From: Ophthalmolycus amberensis | Lineage: Eukaryota > Chordata > Actinopteri > Perciformes > Zoarcidae | Reading direction: 5' to 3' | Assembly: GCA_024529925.1 (NCBI GenBank) | Contig: JAFEUB010001490.1 | Coordinates: 506,001 to 570,000, forward strand | Length of the DNA: 64,000 bases | Translations under genes and position numbers: made by a program | In this document: positions 22,692-32,551 of the stretch, in pieces | Numbering within the stretch: the stretch's first letter is position 1 | Layout: each line of letters begins with the position of its first letter | The notes under the pieces: generated by a model | Databases searched by the model: none | Told to the model about the DNA's origin: nothing | Seen by the model: only the letters and a program-made list of their open reading frames with translations

Positions 22692-23599
22692 GATCTTTGA
22701 TAGAGTAATGTGGGTTTCTTAACCCTAAATTAAAAGGATTTAAGTTGTAACAGAAATGTGCTTAAATATATTTTTACATTTATATAACTGCATGTACAAT
22801 ATTTTTACACTTGAATAAACAATAATCAAATGCAGAGACAGTTATTTACCAATATGTTATGAGTAGTTACATTTACAACCGGCCCTTTGAGGGCGACCGC
22901 GATGCTGATGTGGCCCGGAGTGAAAATGAGTTTGAGACCCCTGACTTAAAGGTTTCTGACCACTAGTAATTCTATGGAGGGAAGTTTTTACAAGTGGGCT
23001 CCTGCACCAGGAAGCATGTTGCCCTCATTAACAAGCAGAATACAAATTGTAACCCAACCTTCTCATTTGGTAAATTGGTAGCAGCCTGTTGTCAGATACA
23101 TGTGGTTTAATGAAGGTAGCACAATGGACGACCATGTGTAATAGCACTGCACTCAGAGGCTGCGTCAACTCCTGCTGCCTTCATATGTCTGCAGGCATTT
23201 AATGGAGCTGTATTTAACATTCTGAACAATAATGTAGCAGCTATATAACTATTTGCTATGTAAAGATATAGTGAAGTTATGTCTGCCAGAGCAGAAAAGG
23301 AGGTTGCTCTCCTGCTGTGTGTGATGTCAGACATGCTTTTCCTTGCTTTGTTGACATAGTTAGTGCATATTTGTGCACGTGAGCACGCTCCCCTGGTTAA
23401 TTGTTGTATCTTACACCTTTAATGAACTGAAGGAGAAGCTTTTCAAAAAATATAAATGACCTGTGAACGACTGTGAATTGTACAGACAGATAAATGCAGG
23501 CTGATGTACAGACCCTCCTCATGTAAACACAATCAAAGTCAACATTTTCTCCACAAGGCAGAGTAGTTGGCGCAAGCAGCGTAAACAGTACAAATTACA

Positions 23600-24250
23600 A
23601 CAAGTGTACGATATTAAGCACAGGCAGAGCCCTCTACTGGACTCTATGGGTAATTCTCTCTAACCCGAGCATGCGTTTTCCCACTGAAAATTTGAATTAA
23701 CGGAGCCGGCCAATCAGGACGTACCTACCGGATTGGCGATCCCCACAGTACATAAGGCAGCACACATCACAGTCATCCCACATCCTCTTCAGCAGGTGGA
23801 TTATACGCATCCCCTTTATGGCAGGGCCTCTTTGGTAGAGGGCTCCCTACGTGCTTAGAGAACAAGGGTTACAATATCGAAACCTTTCTTCTAAATAACG
23901 CAAGCTCTGACCTCTACTGGACTCTATGGGTACAGCGGGTGGAGCCTGAGGAATGCAGGTCATTCTGCGACCTAACATCGAGCCAACCGCACTGAGCCTG
24001 ACCAACTATGTGTTAGTTGCCGTAGCCTTCCTTCTTCTTTATAACCTAGGCCACCACAGCAGAGAAGTAGGGGCCCTACGAAGCTGTAGACGCTGTCCCG
24101 CTGCATGCAGAGTGTGCACGGACCACAGTGGGAGGGTGTCTTTCTGTCTGGAGATGAAATCAGCCATCGGGCCTGTGCTTCTTGGACATGGCCACACCAT
24201 CCCCGAAGCACACAAATGGCTGTCCAGTGTGTTCACATAAAATGCTAAGC
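23600..24250 (+). mobile_element. Possible DIRS-like retroelement terminal region and gag start
   Basis: The words CTCTACTGGACTCTATGGGT occur at 23,631 and again at 23,911. Between them are GGATTGGCGATCCCCACAGT followed by a TATA-like TACATAAGG and AGCAGGTGGATTATACGCAT, an order I associate with fish DIRS-type terminal repeats. Downstream, 23,953-24,240 is open for 95 codons with a Cys-rich stretch (SCRRCPAACRVCTDHSGR) that could be a worn gag. This identification rests on memory of such elements and is uncertain. Confidence 0.35.
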
Positions 24251-24454
24251 CCAGACTGGGCAAAGCAGATGTACCTTTGCCTCCCTGTCCTCTGCGTAGG
24301 CTTGAAGACAAGATAACGTTGGTCCAGCTCTGCTGTGGTCACCATTAAAAAACAAGTAGCTGGGGTGCACTGACAGGGTAGTTAGCTCATATACTCTCTT
24401 AGCTGAGGTCTTGCAAGCAGCAAAGCAGACAACACGAACAGATGGCATCTTGCA

Positions 24455-24553
24455 TGATAGCCCCTGCCATCAGTGGATGAATGTGTGATTGATGACATGT
24501 TGTGTAAAGCACTGAGTGGAAGACTAGAAAGGCGCTATGCAATTCTACTAATC
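24455..24553 (+). repeat. SINE 3' fragment
   Basis: GCCATCAGTGGATGAATGTG, GACATGTTGTGTAAAGC and GACTAGAAAGGCGCTATGC match the 3' half of the tRNA-derived SINE whose other part is at 35,690/37,210. The 5' half is absent. Confidence 0.7.
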
Positions 24554-26980
24554 ATTTACCAGAGTAAAGACTCCAAATAAAAGGTGGCACCAATGACAAG
24601 CAATAAGAATGACTGTGTATAATAGCCAATCTTCTTCCTGAAAATGTGTGTAATTTTGTGTCATCATTTTCTCATTGAAGCACACTTGAGTTTCTGACAA
24701 CCAAATGTATTTTGTGGTGTAATAAATGAATGCATGAGATAATAAGTTCATTAACTAGCAGTTAATGGTGTTAATTGATATTAAAAGTATGTTACCTCTT
24801 AGTGTAGCAGCTACTTACAAAAGTGTTGCTGTAGCTTCCCACACTGAAAAACATACTGTATATCTACTTCTATACATAATATGGTTAAATAAATCAGAAA
24901 AAAAATACTTTTTTCATAATACTGAATGAATGGAATTGCGGTGTATCCTTTATTATGCATGAGATTTAAACACGTACAGACACATGATGGTAGAGCTGAG
25001 ACTCTGATGCTCTTCATGGTTATTGGAAGGTGTTGAGGGGACTTGAGCTTCTCGATGTGTGAGCGTTGGGTAAATGTCAGTGAGAGTGTTTTATAGCGAC
25101 ACAAGAGGAGGTGATGATTGGACATGGTCACGCCGCTCAGCACAGAAGCTTCCTCTGCAGGAAGAGTGAAGTAAAGTGACTCGCCTGTTCACCTGTCTGT
25201 CAAACCAATCATAAAAAAACTCAACTGAGACGAGTACATTAACAACACGAACGTCATCCCGTCTCCGTCTACCTCCACAGGAAGGTCAGAGGGCACGGCC
25301 CAATCGTGTACAAGTTGTGTTCAATCCAAGTGGATCTCACCATGACAGCAGAGCGCTGACTTCAGCTCGGCGATCACAGCACTGCCTTCACATTATGAGA
25401 CAGTGGGTCCCTCGGTCCAGCATATAAAAGACCACAACATCTCCTTCAGTGGCATCTTGTTTGATAAACTGCAGCTGAACTTCAGTATTTAGTTCACACT
25501 GTAGCTGCCGACAAGTCACCCTTGTTCAGGGAAAGAATATGCCACTTTTTTGCAGCATAATATTTTTGTGTGAAGAAATATATTGAGGTGCGAATTAATC
25601 GCATTCATACAAGTCAGTGCAGTTCAGTGCTTCACAAAGAAGACGAAGATACAAGTGTGGACCATGAACACAGAAAAGTCAGAAGAAATGGAGCAATTTA
25701 ACAATTTACCACCAATAATAAAATGGAGTGGAATAACAATATATAACAGTAATAGTAAAACACTGAAATAGAAAAAAATGAATAGATCATTGAAATGGAA
25801 TACTTTTCACGTGTGTTCTTGTCGGAAACAGTGTCGACTCTCTTCTTCTGAATCTTTGGCACTCAGACTTAAAGCTCACATAAATGATAAAGAAACAAAC
25901 AAAACATTAAAGACAAAAACTAAACACAAGACCAAAATCTGACATGATACAAAATCAAACCGATGCATCATATTGAACACGCAGCTTCATCAGCCCTAGA
26001 CAACAAAACTAAATTAATTAAATATGAAATAAGACAAATGAGAAAATAATTGAAATAAGAAAACGAAAGGGAAACTGGTGTGTATTTATGTTAGTTTATG
26101 TCTGTAGTTCATAAGATGTCTGCTAGGATTTCTTAAAATTGAAAGATGGGGCATTTAAAGTTAATCTCATTGAGCTTTGCTCTCACTTCAATGAAATAAA
26201 ACACTCATGTCACATTTTTCCAACATTCTTCTACTACAACAAGATTAGATGATTGTGCAGTGTTGACAGAGAGTGCAACTTTAATGTCAATATAAAATTG
26301 AACTTGAAAACACAGTTCTGACTTGTATTCTTTGCAATCAGCTCTCTTGTCTCTTTCAGCGACAGAGGAAAAGCTGGAGTATAAATAGAGGGATGAAGAG
26401 GAAGAACGAAGGTACTGTCAGGAGCCTGTAAACACACTGAGAGAAATGGTAAACAAAGCAGCAGAAACTGGAAGAGAGGAGGAAGACACTTCATGAGCTC
26501 ACAATACAACGTCCAAGGGATAAATACCGATGAATGACTATTTCTCCTTTCTCCCCCGGTTTCCTGTGTTTTCCTCTGTCCTCCTGTGTTTTCCTCCCTC
26601 TGTTTACTTACATGTATATAGCTGTGTGTCTCTGTCTTGTTCAGCAGGTAGTTGATGAGAGATGAGGTCAAACAGTTGAAATGCTCTTACTGGTTGTGAA
26701 TCTACAAAAAGCTGCTCCAAGGAAGAAATCCATTTCCTGTCAGCTCATATCCTCTTCCTGTAGGCGAGAGGTCACATCCTGTTGTCTCAAAGGGCAGCTG
26801 ATCTATACCCAACGCACTGCTGCTGCGTCTAAATGCAGTCATACGTTATCTTAACTGGTATTTATAAAAGGAAAGAGGCAACGCATCAATTAGGGCAACT
26901 GGGGCAAAGCCCAAAGCCTATGGCAGTGAAAGCGGACGGCACTAATTGGATGCCACGTGGGACTGATTGCCTGTTGCTGT
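24554..26980. other. Stretch without recognised gene
   Basis: AT-rich. A TATAAAAG box at about 25,424 stands alone with no recognisable downstream exon. The 145-codon minus-strand frame 26,234-26,671 has no domain I know. Confidence 0.4.
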
Positions 26981-27413
26981 TGTTGGGAACGTAAAGGAGC
27001 GTGTTTGGGTTATCAGCATCTAAGAAACTGAATTCTTGACATCAATAGAATTATTGATGTAAGTAACAATTATTAATGATTATTAATAATAACGGGGCAC
27101 CACCCTGCGAACAGGGACCAATAACCAAACGATAAAACTAAGTCTCATAATTAGTGTTCACTCACAATGTCAGTAGTCTGAGTACTATTACACATTCGGA
27201 GTGAAAGTGAAGGTTTAAGTTCGAGCACAGACCACATATACAGTTATTATCACAATACGCATGCACAAAGTAATCACAGACAGCTGCTCTTTAAAATATA
27301 ACAGAGTTTATTAAGTTCTAATACTAATGATCTAGTCAACTAATATCTAAACTAACAACAACTATACATTCATGAGCACGCTATCTAAAATCAACAGACT
27401 ATTGAAAAGAGGG

Positions 27414-27446
<33 letters not shown>

Positions 27447-28684
27447 AGCAAAAGGGGAGGGGGGGGAACGAGGGAACAGCTCAGTGACGTGTGACGTAGC
27501 TCGGACGTGGTGACGTCTCTCATGCGTGGGACCCAAAATGACGGAGAGCCAACAGGAGACCCGATGTCTACATGTGCTGGTAGCTGTTTAGCACGTAGCT
27601 AGATTAGCTCAAAGCTATATGTGTGTGAGTTAGTAAAAGGGAAAGGAACAAAACAAAATGAAATAAAACAAGCGATTACGATCCTCTGCGCCACGCGGGA
27701 GTACGGAAGATTGCTCTCTCAGCCAGGGGAGAGAACAGCGACTCTTTGTCTCAGTCGGCGGTTCTGACCTCCTGAACTGATGAGACGCAACTTGGACCTC
27801 ACTGCGGCTGTTTCAACACAGATCACAGTAGCATGGAATACACGCTACTTCGACACAACCCCAACGATCTCAGCGATCGTCAGTGTCGGCGATTATTAAG
27901 CATACACCTCGTTATAAAAATGAACAGTACTTTAAGCACACAAAACAAGATAAAATAAACACAAATGAACTCTCTCTAACTCTGCCCAGACTCTCTGTTG
28001 CCTTACGGTACGATTCAATCGTGGTGATGGAGGGGAGTCTTCTGGGGGGGTTTCTTCGGAGCTTCAGTGGGCTCGTGCAGCGGCGTCGGAAGCCGTGTTT
28101 CTCTCGGTGAGAAGGAGTCGCTGTCGTCTGGACAAGGGAGTTTCGCGTCCTTATGGCCGGAGCAGACGAGGCGTTTGGTGGAGAGTGGGGAGTGGAAGCT
28201 CTCTGTCTCTCGTTCTGAAGAAGTCTGCTTCTTCACTTCTGCAGGATTCAAAGGGTTCGCTTCGTGGATGCGAACAAAGATAAAATAGACAGTTTGGTGA
28301 ATTCGGCCAGCGAATATAACTGTGAAAACCTAGGTTTTGGTTGAAAAGAGGAGCAACGTTGGTGTGCTCCCTAGCTCGGCGGAGGTCGAGGGGAAAAAGC
28401 ATTGAGGTGTGAGCTGCAGGGAGTTTTGTAGAACGGTTGCTGAACTACAGGGGTCCTGGGGTGTCTTGGCTCTCGGCCAATGAGATTGCAGCGGTGCATT
28501 AAGGTGACTTCAGGAACGCAGTTTTTGGGGGGGGGAGGAAATTCACACCCTAATGTGAAATTCCTTCAGAGGAGGTTTGCTCTCATCAAACCACAATCAG
28601 GATGAAACCTTTGCTTGCAAAAGGGAAGGCCTGACTCTCTTTGTTCCACAGCACATGTCGAAGCCATATAGTCAGATCCCAACA
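26981..28684. mobile_element. 1.7-kb solo LTR
   Basis: Runs from TGTTGGGAACG to GATCCCAACA, that is TG...CA with an extended short inverted repeat TGTTGGGA/TCCCAACA, and is flanked by the 4-bp duplication CTGT on both sides. A truncated relative at 60,608-61,098 starts with the same end, confirming the left boundary. On the minus strand an AATAAA lies near 27,310, which would fit a poly(A) signal about 330 bp from the end if the LTR is minus-oriented. Long LTRs with 4-bp duplications occur in vertebrate retroviruses, including foamy-like ones, and in some Gypsy elements; I cannot choose. No internal proviral sequence is present. Confidence 0.75.
27412..27441. repeat. (GT)n microsatellite in the LTR
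   Basis: About 14 GT units. The same site in the 60.6-kb copy is also expanded. Confidence 0.9.
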
Positions 28685-29980
28685 CTGTGCTGTAATTTGA
28701 TTGGCTCTTTGCTAAGTACTGTTGTCGTCATTAGTCATTAGTGGTGTAACAGATCGTTGTCGATCCGTGATCTGTACGGATCCCCCCTCACGGTTCAGCA
28801 CACATGTGAACCGCTGATTGATACCAGTTTACCTTAACCATAACAGTGTTTAAAGTTTTACCGATGTCGTTGTCTGCCGATGTCGTTGTCTGCCATCTGG
28901 GTAAAATATGTGATCAGGACATTTATGCTTTTATAGTCGTTTATCTCTGATAATGTTACATTGTGAACAACCAATCTGTGTTGAATGACCGGAGGAGAGC
29001 TAGTGAAGTGGCTAATGGACTAAAAACATATATATAATCGATATTAGAGATGAATTATGAGCTGTTTACATTAGCTCTAAACAGCTTATAATACATCATT
29101 AAAACTACTAATGACAATATTTGTGTTTTTATGAGGGAAAAAAAAACTTCAAATGACTATAACAAAGTAAAAGGATAACATTTAGAACTTTTGATAGTTT
29201 CACTAGCTTAGGCCCCACCTCGGCCGGCGGTTTGGTCAGCTGGAGAGTTTCTAGGGATGGTTGGTGGAGGGTAGCCTGGCGAAGCGGTTGGGGGAAAGGC
29301 TAGGTTGAGGGTCCACTGCGGCTCCCGGGCCTTGCAAACCCCCCCCGGTCCATGTGGGACAGAGGTGACTGTGGGGGAAAATGAATTTCGGGGAGTGGTT
29401 TAAAGAGAGGGAGGGAGGGTGGGTGCGAAGGCGTGGCAGGCCGAGCTATGGTGGCCGTGGGTATTTGTAGGGTGTGGCCGGAAGTGCCCCCGTGGAGGTG
29501 TGGCCCTGCTCCTGAAATTCAGCTAAGATTTATCTCCAATTCACTAGCTTAGGCCCCACCTCGGCCGGCGGTTTGGTCAGCTGGAGAGTTTCTAGGGATG
29601 GTTGGTGGAGGGTAGCCTGGCGAAGCGGTTGGGGGAAAGGCTAGGTTGAGGGTCCACTGCGGCTCCCGGGCCTTGCAAACCCCCAAAATCAGCTTGTGCG
29701 CTGGTCGGCAAGATCGAGCGGGGATTTGTGGGTCTAAGGACGGCGTTGGATATGGCCGACCCGATGTTGGCCGGGTGTCTGCAGCGGGCTGAACTTCCGG
29801 AATGGGAACCGAGAAGCCATGGCGTTGCGGTGGCCCAGACGTGAGCTGCGTCGAGGACGCGCCCTCGACGGGCGGGTGTCGCAGCGTCATTTGATGATCG
29901 GGTAACCGACTGCTGGTTGTCAGGAGGTTAAGGAATAGACTTGCTGGCTCGTCCGCGGCCCCACGTGATGGCTGCGGCTA

Positions 29981-31378
29981 CTATTGGTCCGATTTCATGG
30001 CATGGGGGGGGGGGGGCCGACTTGGCATCTGCTTGCGAGATCCGAGGCTGGTCCACTGCGATGTCGTCCGCCGTGGAGAACCCCCAAAAGGCGGCAGAGG
30101 GAGCGGCATCGTTGTTGGCCCCTGTGTGGGTCCATCGCTGGAAGTGGCGGGGTGGGGCCACTGGCATCCCGGTGCCCGGTGTCCCAGCAAGTTGCTGTGG
30201 TTGCTGGAAGTAGTGGTGTGGTCCCTGGGCCGGCGGCGGGGCCGTATGGCGGCTGGTTTGGGGGAAGGGGGGGGGAGCGTGGTGCCGAGAGGTAGAGGAT
30301 GGCTAGTTGGAAAGTAGGAAAAGAGGAGGTGGGAACTGGCATCCCGGTGCCAGGAAACTGCGTGGTAGGAAAAGGGGGATAGGGGGGGAGGACAGGGGAG
30401 AAGGAACCCGGCAACCCGGTGCCGGGGTGGGGAGCAGAGGGAAAGGCATGTGTGGCGGGGAACGTGGGATAGGGGGGGGGGGGGGACGGCGGAGAGGGAG
30501 CCTGGCAACCCGGTGCCAGGGATGTGTGTAGAGGGAAAGGCATGAGTGGTAGGAAAAGTGGGATAGGGGGGAGGGACACGGGAGAGAAAACCTGGCAACC
30601 CGGTGCCGGGGTGGGGAGCAGAGGAAGTGCGGTGAGGGGGAATAGCGAAAGTACAGGTAGAAGGAACCAAGCTGGAAGGTGCAGAGGATCCTGCGGGAGT
30701 AGGGAGGAAGGGCTCCTTCTCGTTCTCTCTTCTCTTCTTCCTTACCTTCTTTATCTCCTTCCTCGTCTTTTCTTCTCTTCTCTTCTGGTACTGGGGCAAG
30801 GAGGGGGGGCCTACCGTCCCTGGGCCGGCGGCGGGGCCGTATGGCGGCCGGTTTGGGGGGAGGAGGGGGGGGGGGGGGAGGCGGCGTGGTGCCGAGAGGC
30901 AGAGGATGGCCTGGTTGGAAAGTAGGAAAAGAGGAGGTGGGAACTGGCATCCCGGTGCCAGGAAACTGCGTGGTAGGAAAAGGGGGATAGGGGGGGAGGA
31001 CAGGGGAGAAGGAACCCGGCAACCCGGTGCCGGGGTGGGGAGCAGAGGGAAAGGCATGTGTGGCGGGGAACGTGGGATAGGGGGGGGGGGGGGGGGACGG
31101 CGGAGAGGGATGTGTGTAGAGGGAAAGGCATGTGTGGTAGGAAGAGTGGGATAGGGGGGAGGGACACGGGAGAGAAGACCTGGCAGCCCGGTGCCGGGGT
31201 GGGGAGCAGAGGAAGTGTGGTGAGAGGGGATAGTGAAAGTACAGGCAGAAGGAACACAGCTGGAAGGAGCAGAAGGATCCTGCGGGAATAGGGAGGAGGG
31301 GAGAGGTGGCAATCCGGAGCGGCCATGAATCCGGGGGTTTGCTCGGGATGGAGGAGAGGGACGCCTTGAAACTGGCAA
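29981..31378 (-). CDS. Proline-rich open frame through GC-rich repeats
   Basis: 465 open codons on the minus strand, dominated by Pro, Ser and His with repeating words such as HPGTGLPG and LAPGCQF. The openness follows from the repeated C-rich composition (see 30,221-31,296), and other minus-strand frames are open over long stretches too. It could be a low-complexity Gag-like region, but I see no domain. Confidence 0.2.
   Translation of the reverse strand: MPVSRRPSPPSRANPRIHGRSGLPPLPSSLFPQDPSAPSSCVPSACTFTIPSHHTSSAPHPGTGLPGLLSRVPPPYPTLPTTHAFPSTHIPLRRPPPPPPIPRSPPHMPFPLLPTPAPGCRVPSPLSSPPIPLFLPRSFLAPGCQFPPPLFLLSNQAILCLSAPRRLPPPPLLPPNRPPYGPAAGPGTVGPPSLPQYQKRREEKTRKEIKKVRKKRRENEKEPFLPTPAGSSAPSSLVPSTCTFAIPPHRTSSAPHPGTGLPGFLSRVPPPYPTFPTTHAFPSTHIPGTGLPGSLSAVPPPPLSHVPRHTCLSLCSPPRHRVAGFLLPCPPPLSPFSYHAVSWHRDASSHLLFSYFPTSHPLPLGTTLPPPSPKPAAIRPRRRPRDHTTTSSNHSNLLGHRAPGCQWPHPATSSDGPTQGPTTMPLPLPPFGGSPRRTTSQWTSLGSRKQMPSRPPPPHAMKSDQ
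30221..31296. repeat. GC-rich tandem duplication with internal subrepeats
   Basis: Two copies, about 30,221-30,710 and 30,816-31,296, offset 595 bp at the left end. Each begins GTCCCTGGGCCGGCGGCGGG and ends near AGGATCCTGCGGGA. Inside each, words such as CAACCCGGTGCCGGGGTGGG followed by GAGCAGAGG recur about every 90 bp. The plus strand is almost all G and A, with uninterrupted G runs of 14 or more at about 30,474, 30,866 and 31,080. Confidence 0.9.
30711..30789. other. Polypyrimidine tract inside G-rich DNA
   Basis: Nearly pure C/T on the plus strand (CTTCTCGTTCTCTCTTCTC and on), abruptly opposite to the purine-rich flanks. Lies in the spacer between the two duplicated blocks. Confidence 0.85.
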
Positions 31379-31768
31379 CCTGGAACGGCGAGGCCGGCGG
31401 GGCGGGGCTTGGTGGTGCGTGGTTGCGTCACTGACGGCGCGCCCGTGTGTTTCAGCTGGGGAGTCGGTCGCTGCGTGGCGAGACGCCGTGGCGGCGGAGA
31501 GGAGTTGGAATAGTTCCGCTTTCCTGTCGCGGCGCTTGTGGGGGAGCCCCTTCTCCTGCAGCGCCGTTTAACAGGCGCGCTACGGTCCAGGCGGCGATCC
31601 TGGGCGGTTCTGTTCCGCTGGGGGATCCGGTCGGGGCGCGCGCGCCGTGACGGCGGCTTCGAGCGCGACGTACGGGGAAGCTGGAGTCTACGGAAGCCGG
31701 GCTGTCAGAGGATTGTTCCCGAGCGCTGCGTCCGGAGCGAGCGGAGGAGGAGGGGGAAGACGGCCGCT

Positions 31769-32080
31769 TCAGTTGCCTTCGTTCGGGGGCAGCGGATCGC
31801 CGTCTGCTGCGGAGGTTTGCCGGGGCGTGACGTGGCTCGCTGGAAGATGACGGTCAGTCCGGGTCCCCGTACGGGCGGATTGCCCGGAGGGAGGGATTCC
31901 GGTCGATGGCTGTGGCTGGTCGGCGGGTTCGGCTGCGTTGGGCCGCCTGGCGATCTCGGAGGCGATCGATGGCGGCTGGACGCCCTGCCACGGCGGGGTG
32001 CGTCCCCGGGATGTGCGGGCGGCGGCTGGGGAGGCGAGCTGGTCGTCGTCGTCGGAAGGCCCGGTTGGTAGCAGGTCCAT
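31769..32080 (-). CDS. Hypothetical first ORF of the split-repeat element
   Basis: 103 codons beginning about 90 bp inside A1, the position expected for the first ORF of such an element. The peptide starts MDLLPTGPSDDDDQLASP and is rich in Pro, Ala and Arg without a recognised domain. The next frame downstream on the minus strand stays open past its stop (Ser/Arg/Pro-rich, with WTVARLLNGA), so a frameshift may split one longer Gag-like protein. Function not assigned. GC-rich composition alone can keep frames open. Confidence 0.3.
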   Translation of the reverse strand: MDLLPTGPSDDDDQLASPAAARTSRGRTPPWQGVQPPSIASEIARRPNAAEPADQPQPSTGIPPSGQSARTGTRTDRHLPASHVTPRQTSAADGDPLPPNEGN

Positions 32081-32551
32081 GCTGGCGAGGTAAGGGATAT
32101 TCTTCCTTTCTGTTCAGCGTTTTGCGTCTGCTCGGCGTTTTGCTTTGCTTCGTGTTTTGCTTTGCTTCGTGGGTGCGAAGGCGTGGCAGGCCGAGCTATG
32201 GTGGCCGTGGGTATTTGTAGGGTGTGGCCGGAAGTGCCCCCGTGGAGGTGTGGCCCTGCTCCTGAAATTCAGCTAAGATTTATCTCCAATTATTGACCAG
32301 AGTGATTGAAATGATTTTTGGGACGGTGGCAACAAATCCTGGATCCTTGTAGACTAGCTGCTATGATCAAACCACAAAGGGATCTGTATCTACCAATATG
32401 GATCATCAAAGATCAGCGGCAGAAAAACGTGATCAGGGATCTAAAAGTTCAATTTGCTCCCTTTTTTCTCTCGGTGATCCGATCCATGACTCGAATCCCT
32501 GATACGATCCGAACCGTGAGTTTTGTGATCCATTGCACCACTAGTCGTCAC

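Larger units (their letters stand above)
21875..22943. mobile_element. hAT element with exact 8-bp target duplication
   Basis: Ends CAGGGGTCTCAAACTC and GAGTTTGAGACCCCTG are perfect 16-base inverted repeats. Flanks ACTTAAAG (21,867-21,874 and 22,944-22,951) are identical 8-bp target duplications. Subterminal CGGCCCGC/GCCCG words are typical of the family. The interior holds a 20-bp tandem array and an inserted 343-bp split-repeat solo copy. No transposase left. Undamaged ends and target duplication suggest a fairly recent insertion. Confidence 0.95.
29201..32291 (-). mobile_element. Split-direct-repeat element (Ngaro/PAT-like architecture), non-autonomous
   Basis: Read on the minus strand the parts are: A1 32,291-32,169 (123 bp); unique interior 32,168-29,685; B1 29,684-29,542 (143 bp); A2 29,541-29,419; a 75-bp unique spacer 29,418-29,344; B2 29,343-29,201. 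A1 equals A2 and B1 equals B2 base for base as far as I can see. There are no inverted termini and no clear target duplication. Known biology: tyrosine-recombinase retrotransposons of the PAT/Ngaro type carry A1-ORFs-B1-A2-B2 split direct repeats. The A repeats contain a TATA-like box on the minus strand (CTACAAATACCC), which sets the orientation. The interior is GC-rich and shows no RT, RNase H or recombinase, so mobilisation would need a helper. The identical repeats imply a recent insertion. An alternative is a tandem MITE with captured sequence. Confidence 0.7.
28739..32543. mobile_element. hAT element hosting the split-repeat retroelement
   Basis: Left end TAGTGGTGTAACAGATC and right end GATCCATTGCACCACTA form imperfect inverted repeats of the same family as the hAT at 61,899 (TAGTGGTGTCACGGATC). 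The CACGGTTC and GATCCGTGATC words also match. The right flank GTCGTCAC resembles GTCGTCAT at 28,724-28,731, which sits 7 bp outside the end because of a small ATTAGTC duplication, so the target duplication is probable but not exact. Without the inserted 29,201-32,291 it would be about 0.7 kb, with no transposase. Confidence 0.75.

Noticed and set aside
25424..25431. TATA box of a gene
   Set aside because: TATAAAAG stands alone; no exon, splice site or initiator could be supported downstream.
26234..26671. 145-codon minus-strand gene
   Set aside because: Low-complexity, hydrophobic and Ser/Thr-rich peptide without a domain; consistent with chance.
29201..29541. Ordinary LTR followed by a second LTR of the same retrotransposon
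   Set aside because: The second copy is split by 2.5 kb in its middle; neither TG...CA ends nor a target duplication is present. The split-repeat model fits better.
31538..32071. Plus-strand gene of 177 codons in the GC-rich interior
   Set aside because: High GC keeps several frames open. The promoter-like TATA and repeat polarity point to the minus strand.
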